NCBI RefSeq assembly: GCF_001547995.1
Contig: NZ_AP014690.1
Span: 2,902,501-2,966,500, forward strand
From: Asaia bogorensis NBRC 16594
GTDB taxonomy: Bacteria; Pseudomonadota; Alphaproteobacteria; Acetobacterales; Acetobacteraceae
Reading direction: 5' to 3'
DNA: 64,000 nt
The position numbers and the translations under genes were made by a program. Below the pieces are notes generated by a model, which was given only the letters and a program-made list of their open reading frames with translations, ran no database searches and was not told where the DNA came from. This document shows positions 8,021 to 17,950 of the stretch, in pieces. The stretch's first letter is position 1; every line of letters starts with the position of its first letter.

Positions 8021-8851
8021 ATGCGTCTCTCGCCGCATATGACCGTTATGCAGAATGCTGCGCAAAAAGCAGCCAAGCGTCTCCTTCGCGATTTCGCCGA
8101 AGTCGAGCAGCTTCAGGTCAGCATCAAGGGCCCCGGTGACTTCGTCTCGCAGGCCGATCTGCGTGCCGAGCAGACAATCCGTGAGGAACTCGCCCGCGCT
8201 CGCCCCGGCTACGCCTTCCTGATGGAAGAGAGCGGCAATTCGGGCGGCGAGAACTGGACATGGCGCTGGATCGTCGATCCGCTCGATGGCACATCGAACT
8301 TCCTGCATGGCATTCCGCAATGGGCCATTTCCATCGCCCTGCAGCGTCGCCACCCCGATGGCTCGACTGAAATTGCCGCTGCCATGGTCTATAATCCTGC
8401 CGCCAATGAGATGTTCTGGGCAGAGAAGGGCATTGGCGCCTTCCTGAACGAGCGCCGTATTCGCGTCTCGGCACGTCGTGACCTGTCCGAATCGCTCATT
8501 GCTACCGGCATCCCCTTCGCCAAGACCCCGGCCGATCGCCGTCTGCCGTTCGGTCGCACACTGGCGGCACTTATGCCCCATGTTGCAGGTTTCCGTCGCT
8601 TCGGCGCCGCAGCGCTCGACCTCGCCTGGGTTGCTGCCGGTCGTTATGAAGCCTTCTGGGAAATTGGCCTCAAGCCCTGGGATTGCGCGGCCGGTCTGCT
8701 GATCGTGCGCGAGGCTGGCGGCTACGTGACCGATCCGGAGGGTCTGGAAATCACCGATCTCGACAATGACGTGACGCTGGTCGCCGGTAACGGCCACCTG
8801 CATGGACCGATCCGCAAGATCGTGCTCGACGCCCTGACCCGCAAGGCCTGA
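8021..8851 (+). CDS. Inositol monophosphatase family protein (SuhB-like)
   Basis: A Mg-dependent, Li-sensitive-type phosphatase of the IMPase family, 276 aa, cytoplasmic. All hallmark motifs are present: EESG near residue 70, WIVDPLDGTSNFLHGIPQWA (metal-binding DPLDGT) around residues 85-105, and KPWDCAAGLLIVREAGG near the C-terminus. Bacterial relatives include SuhB, which also modulates transcription antitermination; whether this protein does so cannot be told from sequence. The ATG at 8021 gives the usual family N-terminus (MTVMQNAAQKAAKRLLRDF just after it); an open frame continues upstream into efp but is not expected to be translated. Confidence 0.93.
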   Translation: MRLSPHMTVMQNAAQKAAKRLLRDFAEVEQLQVSIKGPGDFVSQADLRAEQTIREELARARPGYAFLMEESGNSGGENWTWRWIVDPLDGTSNFLHGIPQWAISIALQRRHPDGSTEIAAAMVYNPAANEMFWAEKGIGAFLNERRIRVSARRDLSESLIATGIPFAKTPADRRLPFGRTLAALMPHVAGFRRFGAAALDLAWVAAGRYEAFWEIGLKPWDCAAGLLIVREAGGYVTDPEGLEITDLDNDVTLVAGNGHLHGPIRKIVLDALTRKA

Positions 8852-8999
8852 GATCCCAACCTGCCCGTGCTCCGGCGCGGGCAGGATACGAAAACCGGTC
8901 ATTCCGCAAATAAATCCGGATAGCGTGGGAACCATCGGGACAACGAGATCTCATTCCCCATTGCTAGCGCGGGGGGAGCGCGATTAGGATCACCCGGTC

Positions 9000-9863
9000 A
9001 TGAAACGGCCGATCCTCCTCTCCCTCCTGTTTTCGGCCGGTCTTCCGGCTGCCCTGCTGACCGCGATGCCTGTACAGGCGCAGGTCACCTCCAATGATGA
9101 TGCCATCCCCGCAGCCAGGCCTGCGGCGAAATCAGCATCGCAGAAGAACCCTCAGAAAGCCTCCACAGGCAAGACCGAGAAGGCAGGCCACAAGAGCGGG
9201 CATAAAGCGGATACAAGCTCCGCCACCAAAGGCAAATCTGCCCCGTCCCATCCGGCCACGTCCTCTGCGACCAGCCCGGCACCCAACAGCAATCTGCCCG
9301 GCAAGAGTGCACCGGCCGCGACACCCCGCGCCCCTGCAGCACAGCGCGTCGGCGCACCACCGGACGTTCCCGCCCAGCCCCCGCGCCCCGTTGTCATTCC
9401 GCCGCCCGGCGTGACCGTACCGACCCACCCCCCTGTCCCGCCGGAAGAGGTCAAGCCCGACCCGGCATCGAAGGGCAAGGTCGAGAAGCAGGCAAATGGC
9501 CTGCGTGTGCTGTTCGATGCCAATAGCAGCGGCATGAGTCAGGCCATGATCGATGCCGTGCGCGATGAAGCCAGGGTGCTGGCAGGCAAGCCCAGCCTGC
9601 GTGTCACGCTCTGGGCCTCGGCCAGCGGCACAAATGAGGATCTTTCCACCCCGCGCCGTATTGCGCTTGCCCGCGCACTGGTCGTGCGCTCCATTCTGAT
9701 ACGCGAAGGCGTGGCTACTACGCGCATCTATCCGCGTGCCACCGGTCTGGCTAAGCCCGGCACGGCGCCGGCAGACCGTCTCGACATCATCGCCGAGGGT
9801 GCCGTACCGGCCCCGATTTCTGAAGCCCAGTTCGGAACCGCATCGAGGACCCCCACGCCATGA
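9000..9863 (+). CDS. Secreted OmpA-like protein with Ala/Pro/Lys-rich linker
   Basis: A 287-residue exported protein. Signal peptide about residues 1-27 (cleavage after VQA). Residues about 30-160 are low-complexity, rich in Ala, Pro, Ser and Lys, suited to spanning the periplasm or contacting peptidoglycan. The C-terminal third (LRVLFDANSSGMSQAMIDAV, LRVTLWASASG, STPRRIALARALVVRSILIREGV, RIYPRATGL) resembles an OmpA-like peptidoglycan-associated domain. Its stop overlaps the start of the MotA/ExbB-like gene (ATGA), so it is the first gene of a three-gene operon. Function unproven. Confidence 0.82.
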   Translation: MKRPILLSLLFSAGLPAALLTAMPVQAQVTSNDDAIPAARPAAKSASQKNPQKASTGKTEKAGHKSGHKADTSSATKGKSAPSHPATSSATSPAPNSNLPGKSAPAATPRAPAAQRVGAPPDVPAQPPRPVVIPPPGVTVPTHPPVPPEEVKPDPASKGKVEKQANGLRVLFDANSSGMSQAMIDAVRDEARVLAGKPSLRVTLWASASGTNEDLSTPRRIALARALVVRSILIREGVATTRIYPRATGLAKPGTAPADRLDIIAEGAVPAPISEAQFGTASRTPTP

Positions 9864-11032
9864 CCCGCCCCACCCTTTACCTCCTGCGCATGGGGATCTT
9901 TCTGGTCCTCGTCGCAGCCGTAGCCGCCCTGCTCAGCAAGACGCTCTATGCCGCCTTCTTTGCCAATCCGGCGCTGGATGGGCTGATTCTCGGTGTGCTG
10001 GTCATTGGCATCCTGTGGAATCTGCGCACGGTGCTGCGTCTGATGCCCGAGGTGAAGTGGGTCGATCAGCTGCGTGTGAACCGCACCGGCCTCGCCCAGC
10101 CCCAGCCCCCTCGCCTGCTTGGGGCGCTGGCACGTAATCTCGCGGCCCGCACGGCGACAGGTCGGCTGAGCCTGTCGCACCAGTCGGCTCAGGCCACGCT
10201 CGACAGTCTTTCGGGCCGCCTTGACGAATCCCGCGATATCTCGCGCTACATGACGAGCCTCCTCATCTATCTAGGCCTGCTCGGCACGTTTTACGGCCTG
10301 CTGCTCACGGTCAGCTCCATTGCCGGGGTGATTGGCAGCATGAGCGTGGGTGATGGCAATCTCGACGCCATGTTCGGCCAACTCAAAACCGGCCTCGCCG
10401 AACCGCTCAAAGGCATGTCCACCGCCTTCTCGGGCTCGATGTTCGGTCTTGCCGGAGCGCTCATCCTGGGCTTCCTCGATCTCAATGCCGGTCAGGCCCA
10501 GAACCGGTTTTTCAATGAAGTCGAGGAATGGCTGGTTGGTATCACCAAGCAGGGCGGCACCCTGATCGAAGGGGGCGATGCCTCCGTGCCCGCCTATGTG
10601 CAGGCCCTGCTGGAACAGACCGCCGAGAATCTCGAAACCCTGCAGAATGTTGTCTCGCGCAGCGAAGAGAGCCGCATGCAGCAACTTCAGGTCATGGACG
10701 GGCTGCAGGAGCGCCTCAAGGCCATGACGGACCTGCTCCAGTCGAACCAGAAGATGATGAACCGTGTGGCGGAGGGGCAGGCCCTCCTCGGACCGTTCCT
10801 CAAGCATGTCGGCGAGGCCGCGACACCCGGCACGGCCGCCTTCAACGACGCCAAGGACAGTCGCGAACAGTTCAGCCGAATCGAGGGCCATATCGTACGG
10901 CTGATCGACGAGCTTCACAGCGGCCGTGCCCAGATGGCTGGCGAGATCCGCAATGATCTGCGCGTTCTGGCGCGCACCATCGCCGCCACCAGCCCCGGCG
11001 GGTCAACGGTCGTTCCCCCTTCGGCGCAATAA
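9860..11032 (+). CDS. MotA/TolQ/ExbB-type inner-membrane channel protein
   Basis: A 390-residue stator-like membrane protein. Two helices lie near the N-terminus (about residues 9-30 and 38-57), then a cytoplasmic stretch, then two helices typical of the MotA/ExbB fold: LLIYLGLLGTFYGLLLTVSS (about 133-152) and STAFSGSMFGLAGALILGFL (about 192-211). The C-terminal 170 residues are cytoplasmic and helical with coiled-coil-like spacing. It would form a proton-driven channel with the downstream MotB/OmpA-like protein. The energised process is unknown: this is not a flagellar locus, and there is no TolA/TonB gene nearby. Confidence 0.85.
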   Translation: MTRPTLYLLRMGIFLVLVAAVAALLSKTLYAAFFANPALDGLILGVLVIGILWNLRTVLRLMPEVKWVDQLRVNRTGLAQPQPPRLLGALARNLAARTATGRLSLSHQSAQATLDSLSGRLDESRDISRYMTSLLIYLGLLGTFYGLLLTVSSIAGVIGSMSVGDGNLDAMFGQLKTGLAEPLKGMSTAFSGSMFGLAGALILGFLDLNAGQAQNRFFNEVEEWLVGITKQGGTLIEGGDASVPAYVQALLEQTAENLETLQNVVSRSEESRMQQLQVMDGLQERLKAMTDLLQSNQKMMNRVAEGQALLGPFLKHVGEAATPGTAAFNDAKDSREQFSRIEGHIVRLIDELHSGRAQMAGEIRNDLRVLARTIAATSPGGSTVVPPSAQ

Positions 11033-11047
11033 GGCGAGGCGGTACTC

Positions 11048-12055
11048 ATGGCACGACGCTCAAGACGCAGCTCCCACGGCGGAGAACTCAATGCCTGGCC
11101 CGGCTATGTGGACGCCCTCTCCACGCTGCTCATGGTGGTCACCTTCGTCTTGCTGGTTTTTGTGCTGGGCCAGCAATTCCTGTCCGTGGCCCTGAGCAAA
11201 CGCACCCACTCGCTCGATGCCCTGCGCCAGCAACTCGCTGCCCTGCAGCAGACATTGTCGATGACAGAGGCCAAGAACACGCAGCTCAGCTCGATGGTGG
11301 CGAGCCTCACGACCGATCGCGACAGTGCCAAGCGTCAGGCTGATGTGCTCACACAGCAGCTTGCCACGCTGAATGGCACCATTGCTGAAAAGGAGCAGGC
11401 GCTCGCCGCTGCCGGTCAGGCCACGCAATCCGATCAGGCCACTATTGCCGAACTCAAATCACAGCTCGAACAGCTCAACCAACAATTACTCGCCATCGGC
11501 CAGGCGCTCGATATCGCGAAAAAAGATGTCACGGCACGCGACCAGCAGATCACGGATCTGGGCAACAAGCTCAACGTGGCGCTGGCCGACAAGGTCAATC
11601 AGCTCAAGCGCTACCGCTCGGAGTTCTTCGGTCGCCTTCAGGATATCCTGAAAAACCAGAAAGGCGTCGAGATTGTTGGTGACCGCTTTGTTTTCCAGAG
11701 CTCCATTCTCTTTCCTCAGGGTAGCGCCGATCTGACGCCAGAGGGTGAAAAGGAAATTGCGGCGCTGGCCCATACCTTCAAGCAGGTCTCAAGCCAGATC
11801 CCGGCCGATATTCCCTGGATTCTGCGCGTGGATGGCCATGCCGACAAGCAGCCCATTCATACCGCCTTCCCCAGCAACTGGGAGCTGTCGAGCGCACGTG
11901 CGATTACCGTGGTCAAGGTACTCATCCGCGAGGGCGTGGACCCGCATCATCTCGCAGCGACCGGCTTTTCGGATTACCAGCCGCTCGACCAAGGCAATAC
12001 GGCAGCCGCCTATACCCGTAACCGCCGCATCGAATTCCGTCTGACCGATCGCTGA
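11048..12055 (+). CDS. MotB/OmpA-type peptidoglycan-binding stator partner
   Basis: A 335-residue partner of the preceding channel protein. One N-terminal transmembrane helix (about residues 23-48) is preceded by WPGYVDALSTLL, in which Asp22 matches the proton-carrying Asp of MotB-type stators. Residues about 55-190 form a long periplasmic coiled coil (QQL, LKSQLEQLNQQL). The C-terminal OmpA domain shows FVFQSSILFPQGSADLTPEG, RVDGHADKQPI and NWELSSARAITVVKVLIREG, the peptidoglycan-binding pattern. GAGG lies 8 nt before the ATG. The order channel, then coiled-coil OmpA recalls ZorA/ZorB, but no Zorya effector gene follows. Confidence 0.87.
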   Translation: MARRSRRSSHGGELNAWPGYVDALSTLLMVVTFVLLVFVLGQQFLSVALSKRTHSLDALRQQLAALQQTLSMTEAKNTQLSSMVASLTTDRDSAKRQADVLTQQLATLNGTIAEKEQALAAAGQATQSDQATIAELKSQLEQLNQQLLAIGQALDIAKKDVTARDQQITDLGNKLNVALADKVNQLKRYRSEFFGRLQDILKNQKGVEIVGDRFVFQSSILFPQGSADLTPEGEKEIAALAHTFKQVSSQIPADIPWILRVDGHADKQPIHTAFPSNWELSSARAITVVKVLIREGVDPHHLAATGFSDYQPLDQGNTAAAYTRNRRIEFRLTDR

Positions 12056-12093
12056 AGCCCTCAAAGCAGCCCTGAACAGGCAATGAAACGTCA

Positions 12094-12123
12094 GGGAGAA
12101 ATCGTATGGCGGCGGTTTCTCCC
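12094..12123 (+). terminator. Hairpin between the stator operon and lepA
   Basis: GGGAGAAA and TTTCTCCC form a perfect 8-bp stem around a 14-nt loop, 38 bp after the stator operon. There is no T-run behind it, so it may terminate weakly, or act in the lepA leader. Confidence 0.4.
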
Positions 12124-12161
12124 CAATGACAAGAACGGCGCAATCGCTTATGTATCGCGCC

Positions 12162-13964
12162 ATGACCGGCACGCCCCTCTCCCAGATCCGCAATTTCTCG
12201 ATCATCGCCCATATCGATCACGGCAAGTCCACGCTGGCTGACCGTCTGATCCAGGCCTGCGGTGCGCTTACGGCACGAGAAATGAAGGAGCAGGTGCTCG
12301 ACAATATGGAGCTCGAGCAAGAGCGCGGCATCACCATCAAGGCGCAGACCGTGCGCCTGACCTACCCGGCCAAGGATGGCAAGACCTACATCCTGAACCT
12401 CATGGACACGCCGGGCCATGTCGATTTTGCCTATGAGGTCAGCCGCTCCCTTGCCGCCTGCGAGGGCTCCATTCTGGTGGTCGATGCCTCGCAGGGCGTC
12501 GAGGCCCAGACACTGGCCAATGTCTATCAGGCGATCGACGCCAATCACGAGATCGTCCCTGTTCTGAACAAGGTCGATCTGCCTGCCGCCGATGTCGAGC
12601 GCGTGCGCGCCCAGATCGAGGAAGTGGTCGGCATCCCCGCCGATGACGCTGTCGAGGTGTCGGCCAAGACCGGCCTCAACATCGAAGGCGTGCTTGAGGC
12701 CCTCGTGACACGTCTGCCCCCACCGAAGGGCGATGCCAGCAAGCCGCTCCAGGCCCTGCTGGTCGATAGCTGGTATGACCCGTATCTCGGCGTCATCATT
12801 CTCGTGCGCATCATGGAAGGCACGCTCAAGCGGGGCGACAAGATCCGCATGATGCAGGCTGGCTCGACCTATCACGTCGATCAGGTAGGCGTGTTCCTGC
12901 CCAAGATGACCGCAGTCGAAACCCTTGGCCCGGGCGAGATGGGCTATATCAATGCTGCCATCAAGACGGTGGCCGATGTGGCGGTGGGTGATACCGTCAC
13001 CCTCGATCGTACCCCTGCCGACAAGCCTCTGGCCGGGTTCAAGCCCTCTATCCCTGTGGTGTGGTGCGGTCTCTTCCCCATCGACGCCGATGATTTCGAA
13101 AAGCTCCGCGATTCGCTCGCCAAGCTGCGCCTGAACGACGCCTCGTTCCATTTCGAGGCAGAGACTTCGGCGGCCCTTGGCTTCGGCTTCCGCTGTGGCT
13201 TCCTCGGCCTGCTGCATCTGGAGATCATCCAGGAGCGCCTGTCGCGCGAGTTCAATCTGGACCTGATCGCAACCGCGCCGTCCGTCGTCTACAAGATGCA
13301 CCTGACCAACGGCACGCAGGAAGATCTGCACAACCCGGCAGACATGCCCGACCCCGGCAAGATCGAGAAAATCGAGGAGCCGTGGATCAAGGCCACCATT
13401 CTGGTGCAGGACGAATATCTCGGCAGCGTGCTCACACTCTGCAGCGAACGTCGCGGCATCCAGATGGATCTGACCTATGTCGGCAACCGCGCCATGGCTG
13501 TCTATCGCCTGCCGCTCAACGAAGTGGTGTTCGATTTCTATGACCGCCTCAAGTCACTGACGCGCGGCTATGCCAGCTTCGACTATCAGATCGATGGCTA
13601 TGAGGAGAGCGATCTTGTGCGCATCTCCATTCTGGTCAATCAGGAACCCGTCGATGCCCTCGCCTTCGTTGCCCATCGCAGCGTCGCTGAAACGCGTGGC
13701 CGCGCCATCTGCGGCAAGCTCAAGGATCTGATCCCCCGCCAGCTCTTCAAGATCGCCATTCAGGCCTCCATCGGCTCACGCATCATCGCGCGTGAGACAC
13801 TGGGTGCCTTGTCCAAGGACGTGACGGCCAAGTGCTATGGCGGCGATATCTCGCGCAAGCGCAAGCTTCTGGAGAAGCAGAAGGAAGGCAAGAAGCGCAT
13901 GCGTCAGTTCGGCAAGGTGGAAATTCCGCAGAGCGCCTTCCTCGCCGCGCTGAAAATGGATTGA
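12162..13964 (+). CDS. lepA: Elongation factor 4 (LepA)
   Basis: Ribosome-binding translational GTPase (EF4). The chosen start gives 600 aa, the usual LepA length, beginning [19 protein letters not shown]. GTPase motifs are IDHGKST (P-loop), DTPGHVDF (G3) and NKVDLP (G4). The EF-G-like domains and the LepA-specific C-terminal end ([20 protein letters not shown], then [14 protein letters not shown]) are complete. In-frame ATGs at 12126 and 12150 are possible; none of the three has a strong ribosome binding site. A hairpin (12094-12123) sits just upstream. Confidence 0.96.
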   Translation: MTGTPLSQIRNFSIIAHIDHGKSTLADRLIQACGALTAREMKEQVLDNMELEQERGITIKAQTVRLTYPAKDGKTYILNLMDTPGHVDFAYEVSRSLAACEGSILVVDASQGVEAQTLANVYQAIDANHEIVPVLNKVDLPAADVERVRAQIEEVVGIPADDAVEVSAKTGLNIEGVLEALVTRLPPPKGDASKPLQALLVDSWYDPYLGVIILVRIMEGTLKRGDKIRMMQAGSTYHVDQVGVFLPKMTAVETLGPGEMGYINAAIKTVADVAVGDTVTLDRTPADKPLAGFKPSIPVVWCGLFPIDADDFEKLRDSLAKLRLNDASFHFEAETSAALGFGFRCGFLGLLHLEIIQERLSREFNLDLIATAPSVVYKMHLTNGTQEDLHNPADMPDPGKIEKIEEPWIKATILVQDEYLGSVLTLCSERRGIQMDLTYVGNRAMAVYRLPLNEVVFDFYDRLKSLTRGYASFDYQIDGYEESDLVRISILVNQEPVDALAFVAHRSVAETRGRAICGKLKDLIPRQLFKIAIQASIGSRIIARETLGALSKDVTAKCYGGDISRKRKLLEKQKEGKKRMRQFGKVEIPQSAFLAALKMD

Positions 13965-14024
13965 GACTTCCCTGACCCTTCCCAGGGTTGCCGCAGGAAT
14001 AACAAGAAAAGAAGGATTTCCCCG

Positions 14025-15539
14025 ATGGCCTCCACTGCTGCGATCGTTTTCGTCAAGAATGATGTTGACGATATCGGCTGGTGGATGGCCCATCATCTGG
14101 CCGTCGGCTTCGATGCGCTGATCGTGATTGACGATCATTCCACCGATGGCACATGGGATGTCATTCAGAGCGCAGCGTCTATCTTGCCCGTCGAGCCGCA
14201 GCGCACTCGCCCTGACGACAAATCCTCTTACGCCGAGCGTCGATCCGATGCTTACGGCCTTGCCATCGAGTCCTGCCGGAACCGGTTCGACTGGGTGATC
14301 TGCCTCGAGAGCGACGAATACGTCTATCCTGAATCCGCTCCCGATATGAGCAGCTTTCTGTCCCGCTTCGATCAGGCCGACGGCATCTTTCTCAACTGGT
14401 CCATTTTCGGCTCCAACGGCCATATTACCCGCCCGACCGAGTCGCCGACCTCTGCCTATACGCGACGTGCGCCGCTGGAATTCGCAGATCATCGTCCAGG
14501 CAAGACATTCATTCGCCCGGCCTGCTTCACCGGGCAGTTCATCGATGGTTGTCACTGGGCTATTGCGTCAGAGCGTTATTACCAAGCCGATGGCACCCTG
14601 TTCGACCCCGAGGCCCCGGTAAACTGGCAGGGTGCGCGTATCCTGCATTACCTGACGCGCAATCTGACACACTACACCAGCCGCCTTGCTCGACTCCCCG
14701 CTTCAGGTCAGGCAACACCCGATTTGTGGTCGCATTTCAACCGCAACGAGGTCGAGGATCTCGAACCCCGGCGTTTCCTGGCGGCTACCTGCGAATACGC
14801 GGCCCGTCTCGGGCGGGTCATGCTCGATACGTTCTATTGGCGCATGCGCAAGGATATTCAGGAGAACAGCCTGAGCTTCATGGCTGATACCTCGCTGAGC
14901 ATACGCAGCCATAAGAGCATGACCTCGCCACGTCCCTTGCGTTTTGCCTCACTCGTCACATCGGCCGGTGAGACACTGGCCTATGATCCCCTCTCGCATC
15001 GCCTGACCTTCCTTCCGGCTGGTGATGTCACGAGTGAAGGGCAGCAGGTCCTGCTCGTCATGGAGCATGTCGAGGCTCGTCAGGATGACGATCTGTCTCA
15101 GCCGAATGGCTTCCTTCTTCTGCCCTTCGCCATCGACGCAGCCCCTACCGCGCCGGGTGCGTTCCTCACCCACTGGGTGCCCGTCCATTCAGACGCATGC
15201 GATGATGACGCACAGGCACTGACCCTCTTCCTCCCTGCCAGTGCACAATGGCTCTCGCGTGACGAAACCGGCGCCATAGCGCTCGAGCCGACGGCATCGC
15301 TCAGGCTCACCCCCCAGCCCGTGACACCCGCGCAATCCGTCCTGTCGCGCATCCGCCCCTTCCTTGCCCTGCGCAGTTATGGCGACACGCTGCATGATTT
15401 CTGCCTCGGGCTCGATCTGCTGCGGGCGCCTCAGGCCGATGCCATAGCCTGTGCCATTGCCCACCTGCCCACCTCCAAGCGGGGGCTGCTCCAGACCCGT
15501 TATCCCGGCCTGATTCCGCCGTGGCTAGCCCAGGCCTGA
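14025..15539 (+). CDS. Glycosyltransferase family 2-like protein
   Basis: A 504-residue protein whose N-terminal 250 residues resemble the GT2-like/GT92 group: AIVFVKNDVDDIGWWMAHHL, then VIDDHSTDGTWDVI (nucleotide-binding Asp) and ICLESDEYV (metal-binding acidic motif in place of DxD). FLNWSIFGSNGH follows, as in related bacterial proteins. The C-terminal 230 residues are unlike any family I know. No signal peptide or membrane helix, so it probably works at the cytoplasmic face on an envelope polysaccharide. Acceptor and sugar are unknown. Monocistronic by appearance, 60 bp after lepA. Confidence 0.8.
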   Translation: MASTAAIVFVKNDVDDIGWWMAHHLAVGFDALIVIDDHSTDGTWDVIQSAASILPVEPQRTRPDDKSSYAERRSDAYGLAIESCRNRFDWVICLESDEYVYPESAPDMSSFLSRFDQADGIFLNWSIFGSNGHITRPTESPTSAYTRRAPLEFADHRPGKTFIRPACFTGQFIDGCHWAIASERYYQADGTLFDPEAPVNWQGARILHYLTRNLTHYTSRLARLPASGQATPDLWSHFNRNEVEDLEPRRFLAATCEYAARLGRVMLDTFYWRMRKDIQENSLSFMADTSLSIRSHKSMTSPRPLRFASLVTSAGETLAYDPLSHRLTFLPAGDVTSEGQQVLLVMEHVEARQDDDLSQPNGFLLLPFAIDAAPTAPGAFLTHWVPVHSDACDDDAQALTLFLPASAQWLSRDETGAIALEPTASLRLTPQPVTPAQSVLSRIRPFLALRSYGDTLHDFCLGLDLLRAPQADAIACAIAHLPTSKRGLLQTRYPGLIPPWLAQA

Positions 15540-15772
15540 GACCGAAACGCGAATCCCGGGCGACCGACCAGCCGGTTTTTTCAGCTACCTGACAAAGCAG
15601 CCATAAGGCTTCTCAGGAACTCCTTTCTGCCAATCTCGTAATCAACGGATCACCCCGGACAGGGGCGACGTACGGGTTGTTTCATTGCGGGTGCCGAAAA
15701 GACGGCCCCTGCAATACGCCTTGCTCTCCTCTGTCCCCATTGGCGTCCAGAGGCAGCAGAAAGGCACAGACC

Positions 15773-17875
15773 GTGGCAGAAACCGGAAACCCCCCGAACC
15801 CGCCACGGCGACGCCCTGTGCGCAGAGCGCTTGCCATCATATCGGGCGCGCTTGCAGTCATCCTCGTGCTGCTCATTCTGTTGTGGAACTGGGACTGGTT
15901 CGTACCCCTGGTCAACCGACGTGCCAGTGCGGCCCTGCACCGCCCCGTCACCATTGCCCACCTGCATGTCCGACTTGGCCTGACGACAACAGTTGCGGTC
16001 GATGACCTTCAGATCCATCAGCCCGAAGGTTTCGAATCAGAGCAAGAGCTGTTCGCCAGCGCCAAAAAAGCGACGGTGGCCGTCAATGTCTGGCATTACA
16101 TTACCCATAAAGGGCTCGAGGTGCCTCTGATCGCGCTTGACACGCCCAAGGGCGATATCGTCGCTCTGGCCAACGGGCGCAACAACTATACGTTCACCGA
16201 TCCGAACGCCAAGCCCCAGCCTGCATCGCCGCAGCAATCCACCCCTTTGCCCAAAATCGGCACGGTGACGATCACCGATGGCGATATCCGCGTCGCCATG
16301 GCCAAGCTGAAGACGGATATGCATGTCCTGCTTCATACGACGCCGGCCAAGGGCGATCAGGATGGTACCATCGTCGTCGATCTGAAGGGGCGCTATGCGC
16401 AGGCACCGATCTCCGGCCATATTGTGGGTGGCTCGCTCCTGACGCTCACCAATTCCACCCGTCCCTATCCTATCGATGCCCGGCTGGAAAACGGACCCAC
16501 CTATGTCACGCTTCGTGGCTCGGTTGATGACCCCCTGCATTTCAAGGGCACGAAACTCGTCCTGCATTTCGCAGGTCCTGACATGTCGCTGCTTTACGCC
16601 CTGACGGGAATTCCCATCCCACAGACGCCGTCCTACAGCATCTCGGGTAATCTCGATTACACGGCAGCCCATATCCGCTTCACCAACTTCGCGGGCAAGA
16701 TGGGTTCATCGGATATCGGCGGCACGATTGCTGTTGATCCTCAGACCAAGCCCATCACGGTCGATGCCAACCTGCATTCGCATAATGTGGATCTGAAGGA
16801 TCTCGGCGGGTTCATTGGAGCCAAGCCCGGTCATGAAGAGAGCAAGAAGGCCGCGACAAGCAACCGTATCCTTCCCTCGACGCCCATCAACGTCCCGAAG
16901 CTGAACTCGGTCAATGCGCATCTCGTCTATAAGGGCGACCATATCGAAAACAAGGATATGCCGCTCGACAACATCCTGGCCGATATCGTCGTGCAGGACG
17001 GTGCAATCACGATCAACAAGCTCAATTTCGCCGTGGGCAACGGTACATTGGGCCTGTCCGGTGCGCTCGATCCCGCCGCGAATGGCCAGTTCAAGACCCA
17101 TTTCAAGGTCGACGTATCACGCCTGTCGATCCAGCGTTTGATGAAGGCTACAGAAACCTTCAAGGGTGAGGGCACGCTTGGTGGCCATATTACCCTCGCC
17201 GCAACCGGCAACTCCATTGCCTCCCTCCTCGGCCATGGTGATGGTGGCGTCACGCTGGTGGTCGATCATGGTGGTGATGTCTCTGCGCTTCTGCCCGACC
17301 TGATGGGGCTCAAGGTGGGCAGTGCTATTCTTTCGGCACTCGGCATCCCCCAGCGCTCCGACCTGAAATGCTTCATTGCGGACATGCCGCTGCGTCAGGG
17401 TATCCTGAGCACCAACTCCCTGCTGCTCATGACAAATAATACCCGCACGCTGGGTGGCGGAACCGTCAATCTGCGCAACGAGACGCTAGACTATCACGTC
17501 ACAACCCGCTCGACCTCGTTCAACATCCTCTCGTTCCCCGGGCGCGTGAATATCAGCGGCCCGATCAAGAGCCCGACCATCATGCCGGGGGCTGAAATCA
17601 TCGGTCGTGCTGCTGCCACGGCTGGGCTGGCCATCGCCTTCCCACCAGCTGCCCTCCTGCCCACCATCCAGTTCGGTGTCGGCAAGGGCAGCGCATGTGA
17701 GGATGCACTGGGTCAGGCCAATGCCAACCCGGCTGCCGGGATCAAGCCGGGGAGCACGACCGGCGCTGGCGCTGCAACCGTCCAGCCCAATTCCCCTGCG
17801 TCACAGCCCCAGGGCAAGAAGCTGAGCCGCAAGCAGATTCATTCTGTCTGGAAGGAACGCCTGAAGCAGAACTGA
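15773..17875 (+). CDS. AsmA family protein
   Basis: A 700-residue envelope protein with one N-terminal membrane helix (about residues 20-42, IISGALAVILVLLILLW) followed by a long beta-rich chain typical of AsmA/TamB-like lipid-transfer proteins. The C-terminal AsmA_2-type block, LRNETLDYHVTTRST then FPGRVNISGPIKSPTIMPG, is clear. AsmA-like proteins bridge inner and outer membranes and are thought to move phospholipids. The GTG at 15773 was chosen: AAAGG lies 8 nt upstream and the product then begins MAETGNPPNPPRRRP. The 230 bp before it hold no gene that I can see. Confidence 0.9.
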   Translation: MAETGNPPNPPRRRPVRRALAIISGALAVILVLLILLWNWDWFVPLVNRRASAALHRPVTIAHLHVRLGLTTTVAVDDLQIHQPEGFESEQELFASAKKATVAVNVWHYITHKGLEVPLIALDTPKGDIVALANGRNNYTFTDPNAKPQPASPQQSTPLPKIGTVTITDGDIRVAMAKLKTDMHVLLHTTPAKGDQDGTIVVDLKGRYAQAPISGHIVGGSLLTLTNSTRPYPIDARLENGPTYVTLRGSVDDPLHFKGTKLVLHFAGPDMSLLYALTGIPIPQTPSYSISGNLDYTAAHIRFTNFAGKMGSSDIGGTIAVDPQTKPITVDANLHSHNVDLKDLGGFIGAKPGHEESKKAATSNRILPSTPINVPKLNSVNAHLVYKGDHIENKDMPLDNILADIVVQDGAITINKLNFAVGNGTLGLSGALDPAANGQFKTHFKVDVSRLSIQRLMKATETFKGEGTLGGHITLAATGNSIASLLGHGDGGVTLVVDHGGDVSALLPDLMGLKVGSAILSALGIPQRSDLKCFIADMPLRQGILSTNSLLLMTNNTRTLGGGTVNLRNETLDYHVTTRSTSFNILSFPGRVNISGPIKSPTIMPGAEIIGRAAATAGLAIAFPPAALLPTIQFGVGKGSACEDALGQANANPAAGIKPGSTTGAGAATVQPNSPASQPQGKKLSRKQIHSVWKERLKQN

Positions 17876-17950
17876 GACGGGAGCGTGATATCGGGCGTCG
17901 CCCGCATCATCACGATTGATCAACAAGCGCCATCCTGCCAGTCTGCATGG

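Noticed and set aside
9860-12055. Zorya anti-phage system
   Set aside because: The MotA-like and MotB-like pair resembles ZorA/ZorB, but no ZorC, ZorD or ZorE gene is adjacent: lepA follows and suhB precedes. The channel protein is also short for ZorA.
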